Assembly (NCBI GenBank): GCA_934130175.1
Contig: CAKOXP010000004.1
Span: 1-64,000 of the forward strand
Length of the DNA stretch: 64,000 nt
Direction: 5' to 3'
Source: an uncultured Bacilli bacterium
GTDB lineage: Bacteria; Bacillota_I; Bacilli_A; RF39; UBA660
Shown: one piece after another, positions 36,154-45,286 of the stretch
Numbering within the stretch: position 1 is the stretch's first letter
How the letters are laid out: the number at the start of each line of letters is the position of its first letter
The notes under the pieces: generated by a model
Database searches by the model: none
Seen by the model: only the letters and a program-made list of their open reading frames with translations
Told to the model about the DNA's origin: nothing
Translations under genes and position numbers: made by a program

Positions 36154-36177
36154 AGTAGTATTTTTACTACTTTTTTT
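36154..36177 (+). terminator. Terminator after the TasA-like gene
   Basis: AGTAGTA (36154-36160) and TACTACT (36165-36171), 4-base loop, then six further Ts. Confidence 0.75.
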
Positions 36178-36233
36178 AGTCTATTCTTGTTATAATATAT
36201 ATAAGTTGTAAAAATAGAAAGAGAGTTGATAAG

Positions 36234-36953
36234 ATGCCAACTGCACATATAGAAGCAAAGAAAGAAGATATAGCAAAAAAAGTATTAATGCCAGGAGATC
36301 CTTTAAGATGCAAATATATTGCTGATAACTTTTTAACTGATGTTAAAATAGTAAATAATGTTCGCAATATGACTGCTTATACAGGATTTTATAATGGAGA
36401 AAAGATAACAGTATTTCCATCAGGAATGGGTATTCCAAGTGTTGGAATTTACTCTTATGAATTATATAATATCTATGATGTAGAAGAAATAATAAGAATT
36501 GGTACAAGCGGATCTAATAACAAAGATCTAAAATTATTAGATGTTGTTTTAGCAGACAGTGCTTATACTATGTCATCATTTCCTAAAGCATTTGACGGAG
36601 ATAATATCAATTATATAGAAAGTGATAAAAAACTAAATCAAAAAATTATTGAAACTGCTAAAGACAAGAACATAAACTTAAATGTAGGGCCGATAATTAC
36701 TAGTGATATTTTTGATCCATATATTGATTTTACAAAGTATATTAAAAACTATGATCCTAATATAGATTATTTAGCATTAGAAATGGAAGCATTTGGACTT
36801 TTCTATATAGCCAAAAAATTTAATAAAAAAGCAGCAGCTTTAACAACAATTGTAGATATTATTGGCACACATGAATCAATTAGTAGTAGTGATCGTCAAA
36901 ATAGTTTAAATGATATGATAAAATTAGCATTAGATGCGATAACTTTATCATAA
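36234..36953 (+). CDS. deoD: Purine-nucleoside phosphorylase, DeoD type
   Basis: Phosphorolysis of purine (deoxy)nucleosides for salvage. MPTAHIEAKKEDIAKKVLMPGDPLRCKYIA is the hexameric PNP start; VFPSGMGIPSVGIYSYEL and the phosphate/sugar motifs IIRIGTSGS and LALEMEAFGLFY are intact. The 239 residues fit. It is preceded by TATAAT at 36191-36196 and a GAGAGTTGAT site. Confidence 0.93.
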   Translation: MPTAHIEAKKEDIAKKVLMPGDPLRCKYIADNFLTDVKIVNNVRNMTAYTGFYNGEKITVFPSGMGIPSVGIYSYELYNIYDVEEIIRIGTSGSNNKDLKLLDVVLADSAYTMSSFPKAFDGDNINYIESDKKLNQKIIETAKDKNINLNVGPIITSDIFDPYIDFTKYIKNYDPNIDYLALEMEAFGLFYIAKKFNKKAAALTTIVDIIGTHESISSSDRQNSLNDMIKLALDAITLS

Positions 36954-36992
36954 AAACTTCAAATAAATACATACTAAAAGAAGAGGTGGATT

Positions 36993-38264
36993 ATGGAATA
37001 TATAAATAAAGACTTAGGTTCTTATCATTTACATATGATTAAGACAGACAAATTTAAAACAATAAAAGTAAAAGTGGCTTTTAGAAGACCAATAGTAAAA
37101 GAAGAAATTACTCTTAGAAACATTTTAGCAAATATTCTTGTTCAAACTACTAATAAATATAAAACTAAAAGAGATTTAACGATTAAGGCACAAGATTTAT
37201 ATGCTGCTACTATTTCATCAAATAATAATCGTATTGGTAATTATATAAATACTGAAATTGTTCTATCAATCTTGAATGATAAATATACTGAAGATGGTAA
37301 CTTCAAAAAAGCTTTAGACTTTTTATATGATTTAATATATGATCCCAATATTAAAGATAACGGTTTTGATGATGAACAATTACAGATAATCTTAAAGAAT
37401 GCTAAAACTTCTCTTGAAAGTTTAAAAGAAGATTCTAATTATTATAGTTTAATAAGACTTTTTGAAGTAATGGATAGTGATAGACCTTCTTCTTATAGAA
37501 TGTCAGGTTATCTTGAAGATTTAGAAAAAATCAATTCTAAAAATCTATACAAATATTATTTAGAACTTCTTCACAAAGATTTAATGGATATTATTGTTAT
37601 AGGTGATATTGATTTTGAAGAATGCGAAGAATTAATTAGAAGTAAATTTGCTCAAAAAACTTTCAAAAAATGTCGTAGTTCTTACTACTTAGATGAAGTA
37701 AAACCACGTGTTAGAAAAAAAGTTATTATTGAAAAAGATGATAATAATCAGTCTAAGCTTGCTATAGGTGCAAGACTTACTGGAATAACTAAGTATGAAA
37801 AGAATTATCCGCTAACTTTATATAACATTATATTAGGTGGAGGAGATGACTCTAAATTATTCAGAAATGTTAGAGAAAAAAATTCACTATGCTATTATAT
37901 TAATTCTGTTCCCCAGAAACTTGATAATATTTTAGTAATAAGAGCAGGAATTGATAAGAAAAATATCAAAAAAACAGTAACATTAATAGAAAAAGAAATG
38001 AATAATATCAAAAAAGGAAAAGTAAATGAATCTGATTTAAAAACAGCTAAAGAGTTTTTTGCAACAGCAATAGATTCTTTATTAGAAAGTCAAGCAGGTA
38101 TTATGGATCATTATTATATGATGAGTTTATTAAAAACTGATGATATAGAAACAAGATTAAAGAAAATGAATGAAGTTAGTCTAGCTGATGTTATAAAAGT
38201 ATCTAAAAAAGTTAAGCTTGATACTGTTTATTGTTTGGAGGGAATAAATAATGAAGAAGATTAA
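36993..38264 (+). CDS. yfmF: M16-family non-catalytic peptidase homologue YfmF (EF-P modification associated)
   Basis: This is the inactive partner of an M16 pair: the fold is recognisable (KYTEDGNFKKALDFLYDLIYDPNI, LAIGARLTGITKYEKNYPLTLYNIILGGGDDSKLFRNVREKNSLCYYI), but there is no HxxEH zinc motif. In Bacillus, YfmF and YfmH are linked to 5-aminopentanol modification of elongation factor P. It overlaps the next gene by 14 bases. It is 423 residues long. Confidence 0.82.
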   Translation: MEYINKDLGSYHLHMIKTDKFKTIKVKVAFRRPIVKEEITLRNILANILVQTTNKYKTKRDLTIKAQDLYAATISSNNNRIGNYINTEIVLSILNDKYTEDGNFKKALDFLYDLIYDPNIKDNGFDDEQLQIILKNAKTSLESLKEDSNYYSLIRLFEVMDSDRPSSYRMSGYLEDLEKINSKNLYKYYLELLHKDLMDIIVIGDIDFEECEELIRSKFAQKTFKKCRSSYYLDEVKPRVRKKVIIEKDDNNQSKLAIGARLTGITKYEKNYPLTLYNIILGGGDDSKLFRNVREKNSLCYYINSVPQKLDNILVIRAGIDKKNIKKTVTLIEKEMNNIKKGKVNESDLKTAKEFFATAIDSLLESQAGIMDHYYMMSLLKTDDIETRLKKMNEVSLADVIKVSKKVKLDTVYCLEGINNEED

Positions 38265-39537
38265 TCTAAAGGGTCTTGACCAAGATGTTTATGTAGAAAC
38301 ACTTAAGAATAATTTAAATGTAATTATGGTTCCTTATACAAACAAGAAGAATTATTTTATGACTTATGCAACTAGATACGGTAGTAATATTAATGCCTTT
38401 GTACCAGTTGGTTCTAAAAAAGGAATTACTGTTCCTAATGGAATTGCTCACTTTCTAGAACATAAAATGTTTGAACAAGCTGATGGTGTTGATCCATTCA
38501 CATTTTTTGCAGAATCAGGTACAGGAGCAAACGCCTCAACATCCTATACATCAACACAGTACATTTGTTATGGTACAAAAGAGTTTTCTAAAAATTTAGA
38601 TTTTTTACTTAAATTTGTTAACGAACCATATTTTACAGATGAAAATGTTTTAAAAGAAAAAGGAATTATCAAAGAAGAAATAAAAATGTATGATGATATT
38701 CCAGAATCAGTCTTAGAAAATAAATTAAAGGAAAACCTATATCATATTGACCCACATCGTATTGATATAGCAGGTGCATGTAGTGATATTGATAAAATTA
38801 CAAAGGAAGATTTATATTTATGTTATAATACCTTCTATAATCCCAATAATATGTTTATAATTATTGCAGGAAACTTTAATAAAGAAGAAGCTTTAGATAT
38901 TATCAAGAATAGATTAGATAAAAAAGAAAATAGACTATCTAAGATAACAGTTAAGGATTACAAAGAACCTAAATCAGTTTATAAAAAAGAAGAAGAATTA
39001 AGTGTGAATATTAAAGTCCCAAAGATTGGTTTAGGATATAAATTTTCTAAAGATGATTTAAAGCTAGATGATGAGTTAGAACTTGATTTATACTTATCTA
39101 TGCTTACATCTTTACTATTTGGTTCAGCTTCACTTTTTAGAGAAAGAGTTAGAAAAGAAAACTTAATGACTAATTTTTACTATGAGTGGGATGACATAAA
39201 GAAATACAAAAGTTTACTTCTTTATGCTGAAACAGAAAATCCTGACCTTTTAGTAGCAGAAATAGAAAAAGAATTATCAAATATTATAATAACTCAAGAA
39301 GATTTTGAAAGAATGAAAAAAGTTTGGATTTCTAATGAAGTAAAAATGATTGATTATGTTGAAACTACAGTAAATAATTTATATGATGATATGATAAGAT
39401 ATAAAAAAGTTATTGATAATAAAGTTGAATTAATAAGAAATTTAGATTTTAATAAATTAAGTAAATTGCTTGGACAAATGAAATTTAATAATCGCTCTAA
39501 AGTAATCTTACTTCCGATGAAAATAATAACAAAGTAA
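38251..39537 (+). CDS. yfmH: M16-family zinc peptidase YfmH (EF-P modification associated)
   Basis: Catalytic M16 subunit: IAHFLEHKMFEQADG holds the inverted HxxEH zinc motif, and KEEIKMYDDIPE supplies the third ligand Glu. TGANASTSYTSTQYICYGT and FGSASLFRERVRKENLM are typical of the family. It starts inside yfmF with a GGAGGG site, so the two subunits are coupled. The efp gene itself is not in the window. Confidence 0.85.
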   Translation: MKKINLKGLDQDVYVETLKNNLNVIMVPYTNKKNYFMTYATRYGSNINAFVPVGSKKGITVPNGIAHFLEHKMFEQADGVDPFTFFAESGTGANASTSYTSTQYICYGTKEFSKNLDFLLKFVNEPYFTDENVLKEKGIIKEEIKMYDDIPESVLENKLKENLYHIDPHRIDIAGACSDIDKITKEDLYLCYNTFYNPNNMFIIIAGNFNKEEALDIIKNRLDKKENRLSKITVKDYKEPKSVYKKEEELSVNIKVPKIGLGYKFSKDDLKLDDELELDLYLSMLTSLLFGSASLFRERVRKENLMTNFYYEWDDIKKYKSLLLYAETENPDLLVAEIEKELSNIIITQEDFERMKKVWISNEVKMIDYVETTVNNLYDDMIRYKKVIDNKVELIRNLDFNKLSKLLGQMKFNNRSKVILLPMKIITK

Positions 39538-39557
39538 CTAAAATGCTTTGTTTTTTT
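39528..39557 (+). terminator. Terminator after yfmH
   Basis: AACAAAG (39528-39534) and CTTTGTT (39546-39552), with the stop codon in the loop, then further Ts. Confidence 0.7.
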
Positions 39558-39614
39558 CTTGAGTTATTATATAATAACAAACATATTTATTTTTATGGAA
39601 AGGGGTGTCGTAGA

Positions 39615-40472
39615 ATGAGTAAAACAAAATTAAAACAAGAAGAGAAGGAAAAAGTTAAAACATATTTAACTGATTGTATAAAAGAGTTATATATGCGTAA
39701 ATCAGTAGTAGTTTTAAAATATATGTCTGTGAAAGAGGCAAAATATGTTTTCAATCTTGTTAGAAATAATAAAAGCATTGTACCTAGAACTATAGAATAT
39801 AAATCACATCCTACTGTATTTTTAAAATATCATAAACCTAGTAAAGATGCAGATTATGAAAAAATGTTGAGACAAGCCCAACAAGAGTATAATAAAGGAT
39901 ACTTAGATGAATCATTATATACTTACAAGCAAATAGTTAAAAATTTCCCAAGACCAAATTCTTTTATATTTTATAGAATTGGGCTACTTTACCTAAGACA
40001 TTGTCAAAGAAAACCAGCCTTATTATATTTAAACTTAGCTTTAGGATTAAGTAAGAAAGAAAATAGAGAACACACTGAAGAATTAGAAAATTTAATTTTT
40101 AACATTAGTAATTGTATTCCGCTTGAAGAACAAAAAGACACAAGATATATTGATATGACAGAATCTGATTTTTATGAAGAAAAACATGATTCTAAACTTG
40201 AAGATATTGCATCTTTAATAAAAGAAGATAACCTAGACTTTAGTGATACATGCAAAAAATATAGTTTAACTACTGAAGAGGTATTACTTGTAAAATTAAT
40301 ATCTGCAAGAAATAGTTATGCTTCTAAAAACTTCAGTAGAGGAGATAAATTCATGAAAGAAGTAGAAAAATCCCATGAAAAAACTGAAACTGTAAAAGAA
40401 TTATTTAAAGAAATAACAACAAATAAAAAAATGTACCAATATAGAGAAGGAAAAACCAAAAAGAAAAATTAG
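39615..40472 (+). CDS. Uncharacterised protein with a TPR-like repeat region
   Basis: A 285-residue soluble protein. Residues ~80-165 (YEKMLRQAQQEYNKGYLDES, YTYKQIVKNFPRPNSFIFYR, LLYLRHCQRKPALLYLNLAL) look like two or three tetratricopeptide helices. The C-terminus is Lys-rich (REGKTKKKN), which may bind nucleic acid. ATG 39615 has AAAGGGGTG upstream; the longer frame from 39543 crosses the yfmH terminator. No function can be assigned. Confidence 0.65.
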   Translation: MSKTKLKQEEKEKVKTYLTDCIKELYMRKSVVVLKYMSVKEAKYVFNLVRNNKSIVPRTIEYKSHPTVFLKYHKPSKDADYEKMLRQAQQEYNKGYLDESLYTYKQIVKNFPRPNSFIFYRIGLLYLRHCQRKPALLYLNLALGLSKKENREHTEELENLIFNISNCIPLEEQKDTRYIDMTESDFYEEKHDSKLEDIASLIKEDNLDFSDTCKKYSLTTEEVLLVKLISARNSYASKNFSRGDKFMKEVEKSHEKTETVKELFKEITTNKKMYQYREGKTKKKN

Positions 40473-40494
40473 CTTTTTTTTAGCTAATTTTTTA
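40464..40494. terminator. Bidirectional terminator between converging genes
   Basis: AAAAATTAGCT (40464-40474) and AGCTAATTTTT (40482-40492) form a perfect 11-bp stem around seven Ts. It serves the plus-strand TPR-like gene and the minus-strand yidD fusion, whose stop lies in it. Confidence 0.75.
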
Positions 40495-41580
40495 TTGATA
40501 TAATTCTTGTTTTAATAAATCTAGATTTTCATTCATTAAGTCAATATAATCTTTATTTTCATTACGATCACTATCAGAAATAACATCTAATTTGTTTAGT
40601 TTTAACTCTTTTACAGTAGGATTCTTAGCAATTAAATCACTTGCGACTGTATTAAGTTTACTTTCTTTGAAATTATAGATGTAGTTTACAGCCTTTTGCT
40701 TAATTAAATTATTAACCTCATATAATTCTTTATCTGTAGTATTATTATCTATACAAATTACATTAAGACCAAATTTTTCTAAGAACTTTAAAGAAGAGTC
40801 AGCAACTAAAATAGTTTTATTATCTGTATTTTCAACAGTTAAACGATAATCAGCATCAAGTTCAGAAAGTTTTATTTTTAAATCATTATAAGCAGAATCG
40901 ACTTCTTTTGTTAAAACATTACTAGTAATATATTCCTTTAAACCTAATCTAACATTTTGAGCCATCATAAGTAATGAAGATGGATTTAACCATAACTCTT
41001 CTGTTGAATAATCTGTTTCCAAAACATAAGATGTATCAATTATTTTTAAACTACTATTTAAATCAAGCAAATCTACTGCTAGGCTTCGTTCTTTTTCAAT
41101 TAATCCAGTATAAACAAATAAATCCATATTACTATAGTTCTTTTTTTGTGTCTTGGTAACCCTATATTTAGATATATCAATACCATCTGGATAAACTTGA
41201 TTTATAGTAGCGTGTTTCCCATATAACTTATCAACTATATACTCATTTGGGTAATTAGTAACAGCTATTTCGATATCATCCATATTATCTTGTTTACATC
41301 CTGTTGTAAATAAAGTAAGTATCATTAATATTAATAATAAACTAATTTTTTTCTTTTTCATTTTATTCTCCTTTTTTATAACTGGGTCATAACCACTTGG
41401 ACCAAAGGGATTACACCTTAATATTCTTTTTATGGCTAAAAAACTACCTTTTAAAGATCCATATTCATTAATTGCGTCTATTGCATAATTACTACATGTA
41501 GGAATGTGTCTACATTTATAATGAAAATTTCCTGGTATCTTTTGATAGAGTTTTATCATTGAAATTAATAATTTCTTCAT
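40492..41580 (-). CDS. YidD (membrane insertion efficiency factor) fused in frame to a ZnuA/TroA-like lipoprotein
   Basis: Residues 1-70 are YidD (YKCRHIPTCSNYAIDAINEY, RILRCNPFGPSGYDPV), an aid to YidC-dependent insertion. YidD normally ends just after this motif; here there is no stop, and the same frame continues through KKENK into a second protein. That part starts at Met74 (codon 41359-41361) with its own AAAAAGGAG site, a signal peptide and a lipobox (LFTTGC). The rest resembles metal ABC-transporter binding proteins (NYPNEYIVDKLYG, DLFVYTGLIEKE), but the usual ligand histidines are absent (DISKYRVT and ELWLNPSS replace H-containing motifs). Both a fusion and a separate lipoprotein may be made. 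Confidence 0.8.
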   Translation of the reverse strand: MKKLLISMIKLYQKIPGNFHYKCRHIPTCSNYAIDAINEYGSLKGSFLAIKRILRCNPFGPSGYDPVIKKENKMKKKKISLLLILMILTLFTTGCKQDNMDDIEIAVTNYPNEYIVDKLYGKHATINQVYPDGIDISKYRVTKTQKKNYSNMDLFVYTGLIEKERSLAVDLLDLNSSLKIIDTSYVLETDYSTEELWLNPSSLLMMAQNVRLGLKEYITSNVLTKEVDSAYNDLKIKLSELDADYRLTVENTDNKTILVADSSLKFLEKFGLNVICIDNNTTDKELYEVNNLIKQKAVNYIYNFKESKLNTVASDLIAKNPTVKELKLNKLDVISDSDRNENKDYIDLMNENLDLLKQELYQ

Positions 41581-41691
41581 ATACTCACCATATAGATATT
41601 CTACTATAAACCTAAAAAAATAGCAATTATATTTAAAAATAAAACTATACTATTTTAATAATTTTTGATATACTTAATTACGGTGAAGATT

Positions 41692-42357
41692 ATGGAAGAA
41701 TTATTTGAAATATTAAATATTGAACCTAAGGATAAGAGACTTTATGAAATAGCTGTTTCTCATTCATCTTATGCTAACGAGCATAAAGCAAAAAAAGATT
41801 ATGAAAGATTAGAATTTTTAGGAGATGCAGTAGTTGATTTAGTTGTTGCTGATTACTTGTATTCAAATCATAATGAAAATGAAGGTGAAATGACTAAGGT
41901 AAGAGCAAGCTATGTTTGTGAAAACGCTTTATACGAATATAGTTTAAAACTAGGATTATATCGTTTTATTAAAGTTGGTCATGGAGAAGAAAAAGAAGGT
42001 GGAAAGACTAAAAAGTCAATTGTTGCGGATATATTTGAAGCCTTAGTTGGAGCAATCTACATAGATTTAGGATATGCAACAGCTCGTCGTACTGTTTTAA
42101 ACATTGTAACTCCATATATAGAAGATCCTAATATTATTTTCTTTAGTGACTATAAATCAGTATTACAAGAATATGTTCAAACAGAACAAAAATCATTAGT
42201 TTATGAAGTAGTTGACGAATATGGACCAGCTCATGATAAGACCTTTGAAGTAGAAGTTAAAATAGATGATATTATTTATGGAAAAGGAAAAGCGGGTAGT
42301 AAAAAAGAAGCCGAACAAAATGCTGCTAAAATGGCTTTAGAAAAACTGGCAAAATAG
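41692..42357 (+). CDS. rnc: Ribonuclease III
   Basis: Cuts double-stranded RNA in rRNA and mRNA processing. The signature ERLEFLGDAVVDLVVADYLY near residues 36-55, the second acidic cluster DIFEALVGAIYIDLGY and a C-terminal dsRNA-binding domain (YKSVLQEYVQTEQKSLVYEV, GKGKAGSKKEAEQNAAKMAL) are all present. ATG 41692 follows GGTGAAG. It has 221 residues. Confidence 0.94.
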   Translation: MEELFEILNIEPKDKRLYEIAVSHSSYANEHKAKKDYERLEFLGDAVVDLVVADYLYSNHNENEGEMTKVRASYVCENALYEYSLKLGLYRFIKVGHGEEKEGGKTKKSIVADIFEALVGAIYIDLGYATARRTVLNIVTPYIEDPNIIFFSDYKSVLQEYVQTEQKSLVYEVVDEYGPAHDKTFEVEVKIDDIIYGKGKAGSKKEAEQNAAKMALEKLAK

Positions 42358-42369
42358 GGGGTTAGTGTT

Positions 42370-42783
42370 ATGAAAAAAGAAAAATCATGTGGCAATATTG
42401 TATTTAAAAAAGAAAATGGTGTTTTAAAAGTTTTACTTATTCATCATAATTTAGGTCATTATGGTATGCCAAAAGGACATGTTGAGTTAGGTGAGACTGA
42501 AGAAGAAACCGCGTTAAGAGAAGTATTTGAAGAAACTGGTATATCTTCGTACATAATAGATGGTTTTAGAGAAATGATTACATATAGTCCTAAAGAAAAT
42601 GTTATTAAAGATGTAATTTATTTTGTGGGAGAAGCAAATGATTTTAAAACAACTCCACAGATAAGTGAAGTAAGTGAGGCTTTCTTTACTGAAACTTCAA
42701 AAGCAGTAGAGTTAGTCACTCATGAAGAAGAGAAGAAAGTTTTAGAAAAAGCAATAGAATTTTACAAAGGTTTAGAAAGATAA
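42370..42783 (+). CDS. Nudix hydrolase (Ap4A-hydrolase-like)
   Basis: The Nudix box GHVELGETEEETALREVF-EETGI is complete. The start CGNIVFKKENGVLKVLLIHH and YGMPKGHVE resemble bis(5'-nucleosyl)-tetraphosphatases (asymmetrical), which also hydrolyse other capped or diadenosine nucleotides. It follows rnc by 12 bases with GGGGGTTAG upstream. The exact substrate is open. Confidence 0.85.
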   Translation: MKKEKSCGNIVFKKENGVLKVLLIHHNLGHYGMPKGHVELGETEEETALREVFEETGISSYIIDGFREMITYSPKENVIKDVIYFVGEANDFKTTPQISEVSEAFFTETSKAVELVTHEEEKKVLEKAIEFYKGLER

Positions 42784-42784
42784 T

Positions 42785-42813
42785 TTGAAAAATAATTATT
42801 TTTTTGATATAAT
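42785..42813 (+). promoter_or_regulatory. Promoter of the RNase J-family gene
   Basis: TTGAAA (42785-42790), 17-base spacer, TATAAT (42808-42813), starting one base after the Nudix stop codon. Confidence 0.78.
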
Positions 42814-42856
42814 GTAGAAGTTTGTTAACTTAATTAAATAAATGAAAGGAGAAATT

Positions 42857-44509
42857 ATGAGTAAAATAAAAATATTTAGTTTAGGTGGACTAAACGAAAA
42901 CGGAAAAAATATGTATGTTGTTGAAGTAGATAAAGATATATTTATTTTTGATGCGGGTTTAAAATACGATAACGATAGAAATTTAGGAATAGATTATATA
43001 ATTCCTGATTTTACATATTTAGTTAAGAATAAAAAAAGAATTAAGGGTGTATTTTTAACACATGGACATGATAGTAATATGGGAGCAGTTCCAGATCTTT
43101 TAGAAACTATTCCAGAACTTCCTATTTACGCTACTAAATTAACTTTAGATATTGTTAAGATGAAACTTAACCAAGAAAATATTTCCAAGTATAAACTAAA
43201 TGAGATTAAACCTCATGTTAAGTTAAATTTTGGAAGAAATTCAGTCTTTTCAATTAGTGTAACTCATTCAATACCAGATGCAGTTTGTTATGTTTTATAT
43301 ACTAAAGATGGGGCAATCGTTTATACTGGTGACTTTGTAATGGATGCAACTATGACAGAAAATTATAAGACAGATATAGGAAAACTTGCCTATGTTGGAA
43401 AACAAGGAGTTTTATGTTTACTTTCTGAATCAATTTATGCAGAAAAGCAAGGATATACTAGTCCTAACAATAGGGTGGCTTCATTTATTAGAGAAGTTTT
43501 ATTGAAAAATGAAAATCGTATAATCGCAACAGTGACTCCAGCTCATTTTTATAGAATTCAAGAACTATTTAATGAAATTGAAAATACTCGTCGTAAAATA
43601 GTAATTATGGGAAAACAACTTCAACAAATAATCAATATGGGACTTAAGAATGGTTACTTAAAATTAGATAGTAGTAAAATTGGAGATTTAACTAACTTAA
43701 ACGATAAAGATTGTGTTGTTTTAATATCAGATGAAAAAGAAAAACCTTTTGCTAATCTAGAACGAATTATTAAAGGTTATGATAAATATATTAAGTTAAC
43801 AGATACAGATACAATCTTTTTAACAGAAGCAAGTTATCCAGGTATTGAAAAGAGAATGGCTCTTATAATGGATGAAATTGCAATGCAAGGAGCAAATGCT
43901 GTTTCACTTTCTAGTAAGAAACATCTTCTTCATCATGCTTCTCGTGAAGATTTAATGATGATGATTAATTTGATGAATCCTAAATATTATTTCCCAGTAA
44001 AAGGAGAATATAGACATCAATACGCTAATGCTGAAATAGCTGAAAGTGTTGGTATTTCAAAAGATAACATCATCCTAAAAGAAAATGGAGATGTAGCTTT
44101 CTTCATTAATGGAGAATTAAAAGATACTAAGGAACATATTGATACAGATGAAGTATTAATAGATGGTAAAACTAGTGAAGATATTGGAGATTTAGTATTA
44201 AAAGATAGAGAAATGTTAGGTTCTAATGGTATTGTTATTATCAGTTGTACCCTTGATAAGAAAACAAAACAAATAGTAGGAGGACCTGAGATACTTACAC
44301 GTGGATTTATCTATGTTAAAGAAAGCCAAGATTTACTAATTGAAACTAAAGCTCTTGCTAAAAGCGTTATAGAAGAAAATATCATTCCAAATAGTCAAAG
44401 AGTAGATTATTCTAAAATAAAGAATGATGTACGTGATATCTTAGGTAAATTCTTCTATAAAGAAACAGAATCTAAACCGATGATTATAACTGTAATTCAA
44501 GAAGTGTAG
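42857..44509 (+). CDS. RNase J-family metallo-beta-lactamase protein with an altered active-site motif
   Basis: Overall architecture is RNase J (550 residues): SLGGLNENGKNMYVVE, IVYTGDFVMDATMT, GVLCLLSESIYAE, a beta-CASP region and LMNPKYYFPVKGEYRHQYANAE. The metal-binding H-x-H-x-D-H, normally THGHEDHIGG, reads THGHDSNMGA near residues 65-74, and the GHAS motif is HHAS. Thus at least one Asp and one His ligand are missing. In Bacillus RNase J2 is the weakly active, degenerate partner of J1, and this is most likely its counterpart (rnjB-like). A J1 gene is not in the window. ATG 42857 has AAAGGAG upstream. Confidence 0.82.
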   Translation: MSKIKIFSLGGLNENGKNMYVVEVDKDIFIFDAGLKYDNDRNLGIDYIIPDFTYLVKNKKRIKGVFLTHGHDSNMGAVPDLLETIPELPIYATKLTLDIVKMKLNQENISKYKLNEIKPHVKLNFGRNSVFSISVTHSIPDAVCYVLYTKDGAIVYTGDFVMDATMTENYKTDIGKLAYVGKQGVLCLLSESIYAEKQGYTSPNNRVASFIREVLLKNENRIIATVTPAHFYRIQELFNEIENTRRKIVIMGKQLQQIINMGLKNGYLKLDSSKIGDLTNLNDKDCVVLISDEKEKPFANLERIIKGYDKYIKLTDTDTIFLTEASYPGIEKRMALIMDEIAMQGANAVSLSSKKHLLHHASREDLMMMINLMNPKYYFPVKGEYRHQYANAEIAESVGISKDNIILKENGDVAFFINGELKDTKEHIDTDEVLIDGKTSEDIGDLVLKDREMLGSNGIVIISCTLDKKTKQIVGGPEILTRGFIYVKESQDLLIETKALAKSVIEENIIPNSQRVDYSKIKNDVRDILGKFFYKETESKPMIITVIQEV

Positions 44510-44523
44510 AAATACACTTTTTT
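44502..44523 (+). terminator. Terminator after the RNase J-family gene
   Basis: AAGTGTA (44502-44508) and TACACTT (44513-44519), 4-base loop, then a T-run; it overlaps the stop codon. Confidence 0.72.
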
Positions 44524-44541
44524 CGTATAAAAGGAGGATTT

Positions 44542-45045
44542 ATGAGAAAAAAATTAATTAGTAAAACATATTTAAGAGGGGTTAACAAATATGAATTGAA
44601 AATATATTTTAATTTAGAAGATTGTTATATTTCGGTTAAAAAAATTATTGATATTAAGGAACCTTTTATATTATCAAATGGATTATGTATAATTGATAAT
44701 AATTATTATATTATGGAGGTTATACCTAAAAACGAAAATTATGCAATGAGAGTCTTTTTTAATAATAAAAAAGAAATATTAGAGTATTACTTTGATGTTA
44801 GTTTAGAAAATGGAATGGATAAAGAAACTGGGATACCATATTATGATGATTTATTTATAGATGTTACAAAAACAAAAGATAAAGTAGAGGTCTTAGATGA
44901 AGATGAATTAGAAGAGGCTCTAGATAATAATGAGATAAGTATAACTGATTTTGAACTAGCTAATAAAATAAGAGATATATTGTTAGAACAAATTAATAAT
45001 GGAAATAACCGATATATGAATATGAATTTAGAACAGTATTTATGA
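44542..45045 (+). CDS. DUF402-domain protein
   Basis: A 167-residue acidic protein. The central ILSNGLCIIDNNYYIMEVIPKN and AMRVFFNNKKEILEYYFDVS, then GIPYYDDLFIDV, match the DUF402 fold seen in nucleotide phosphatases and RNA-binding proteins. The C-terminal DEDELEEALDNNEISITDFELANKI is a helical acidic tail. The first 20 and last ~55 residues are closely matched by the short gene at 58476, which lacks the middle. AAAGGAGG precedes ATG 44542. Confidence 0.75.
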   Translation: MRKKLISKTYLRGVNKYELKIYFNLEDCYISVKKIIDIKEPFILSNGLCIIDNNYYIMEVIPKNENYAMRVFFNNKKEILEYYFDVSLENGMDKETGIPYYDDLFIDVTKTKDKVEVLDEDELEEALDNNEISITDFELANKIRDILLEQINNGNNRYMNMNLEQYL

Positions 45046-45152
45046 TAATAAAAAACAATCTAAAATTGTATATAATTCAAAATAAAAAACATGAATTATG
45101 TGATTATGATAATGAAATTTTTAATTTTATAATTTTAGTAATTAATAAATAA
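45042..45152 (+). CDS. Possible 36-residue coupled small ORF
   Basis: ATG 45042 overlaps the DUF402 stop (ATGA) and reads 36 codons, with a hydrophobic end (IFNFIILVINK), before TAA at 45150-45152. Coupling would need no separate ribosome site. With AT-rich sequence the reading could be chance. The rest of the gap to 45230 shows nothing. Confidence 0.25.
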   Translation: MIIKNNLKLYIIQNKKHELCDYDNEIFNFIILVINK

Positions 45153-45230
45153 AATATGTAAATTTATGTAATATGAATAGATATTTTTGATAATGAGTTT
45201 TATAATTAAATAGCAAAGTGCTATAAAAAC

Positions 45231-45259
45231 TTGCAATTTATGGCAAAATATGGTATAAT
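45231..45259 (+). promoter_or_regulatory. Promoter of the HAD-acyl-CoA synthetase gene
   Basis: TTGCAA (45231-45236), 17-base spacer, TATAAT (45254-45259). Confidence 0.75.
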
Positions 45260-45286
45260 TTGTCTAATTTTGAAGGGGGAATTAAA

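Noticed and set aside
45053..45230. Small RNA in the gap before the HAD fusion gene
   Set aside because: It is AT-rich and unstructured, and no terminator precedes the promoter at 45231.
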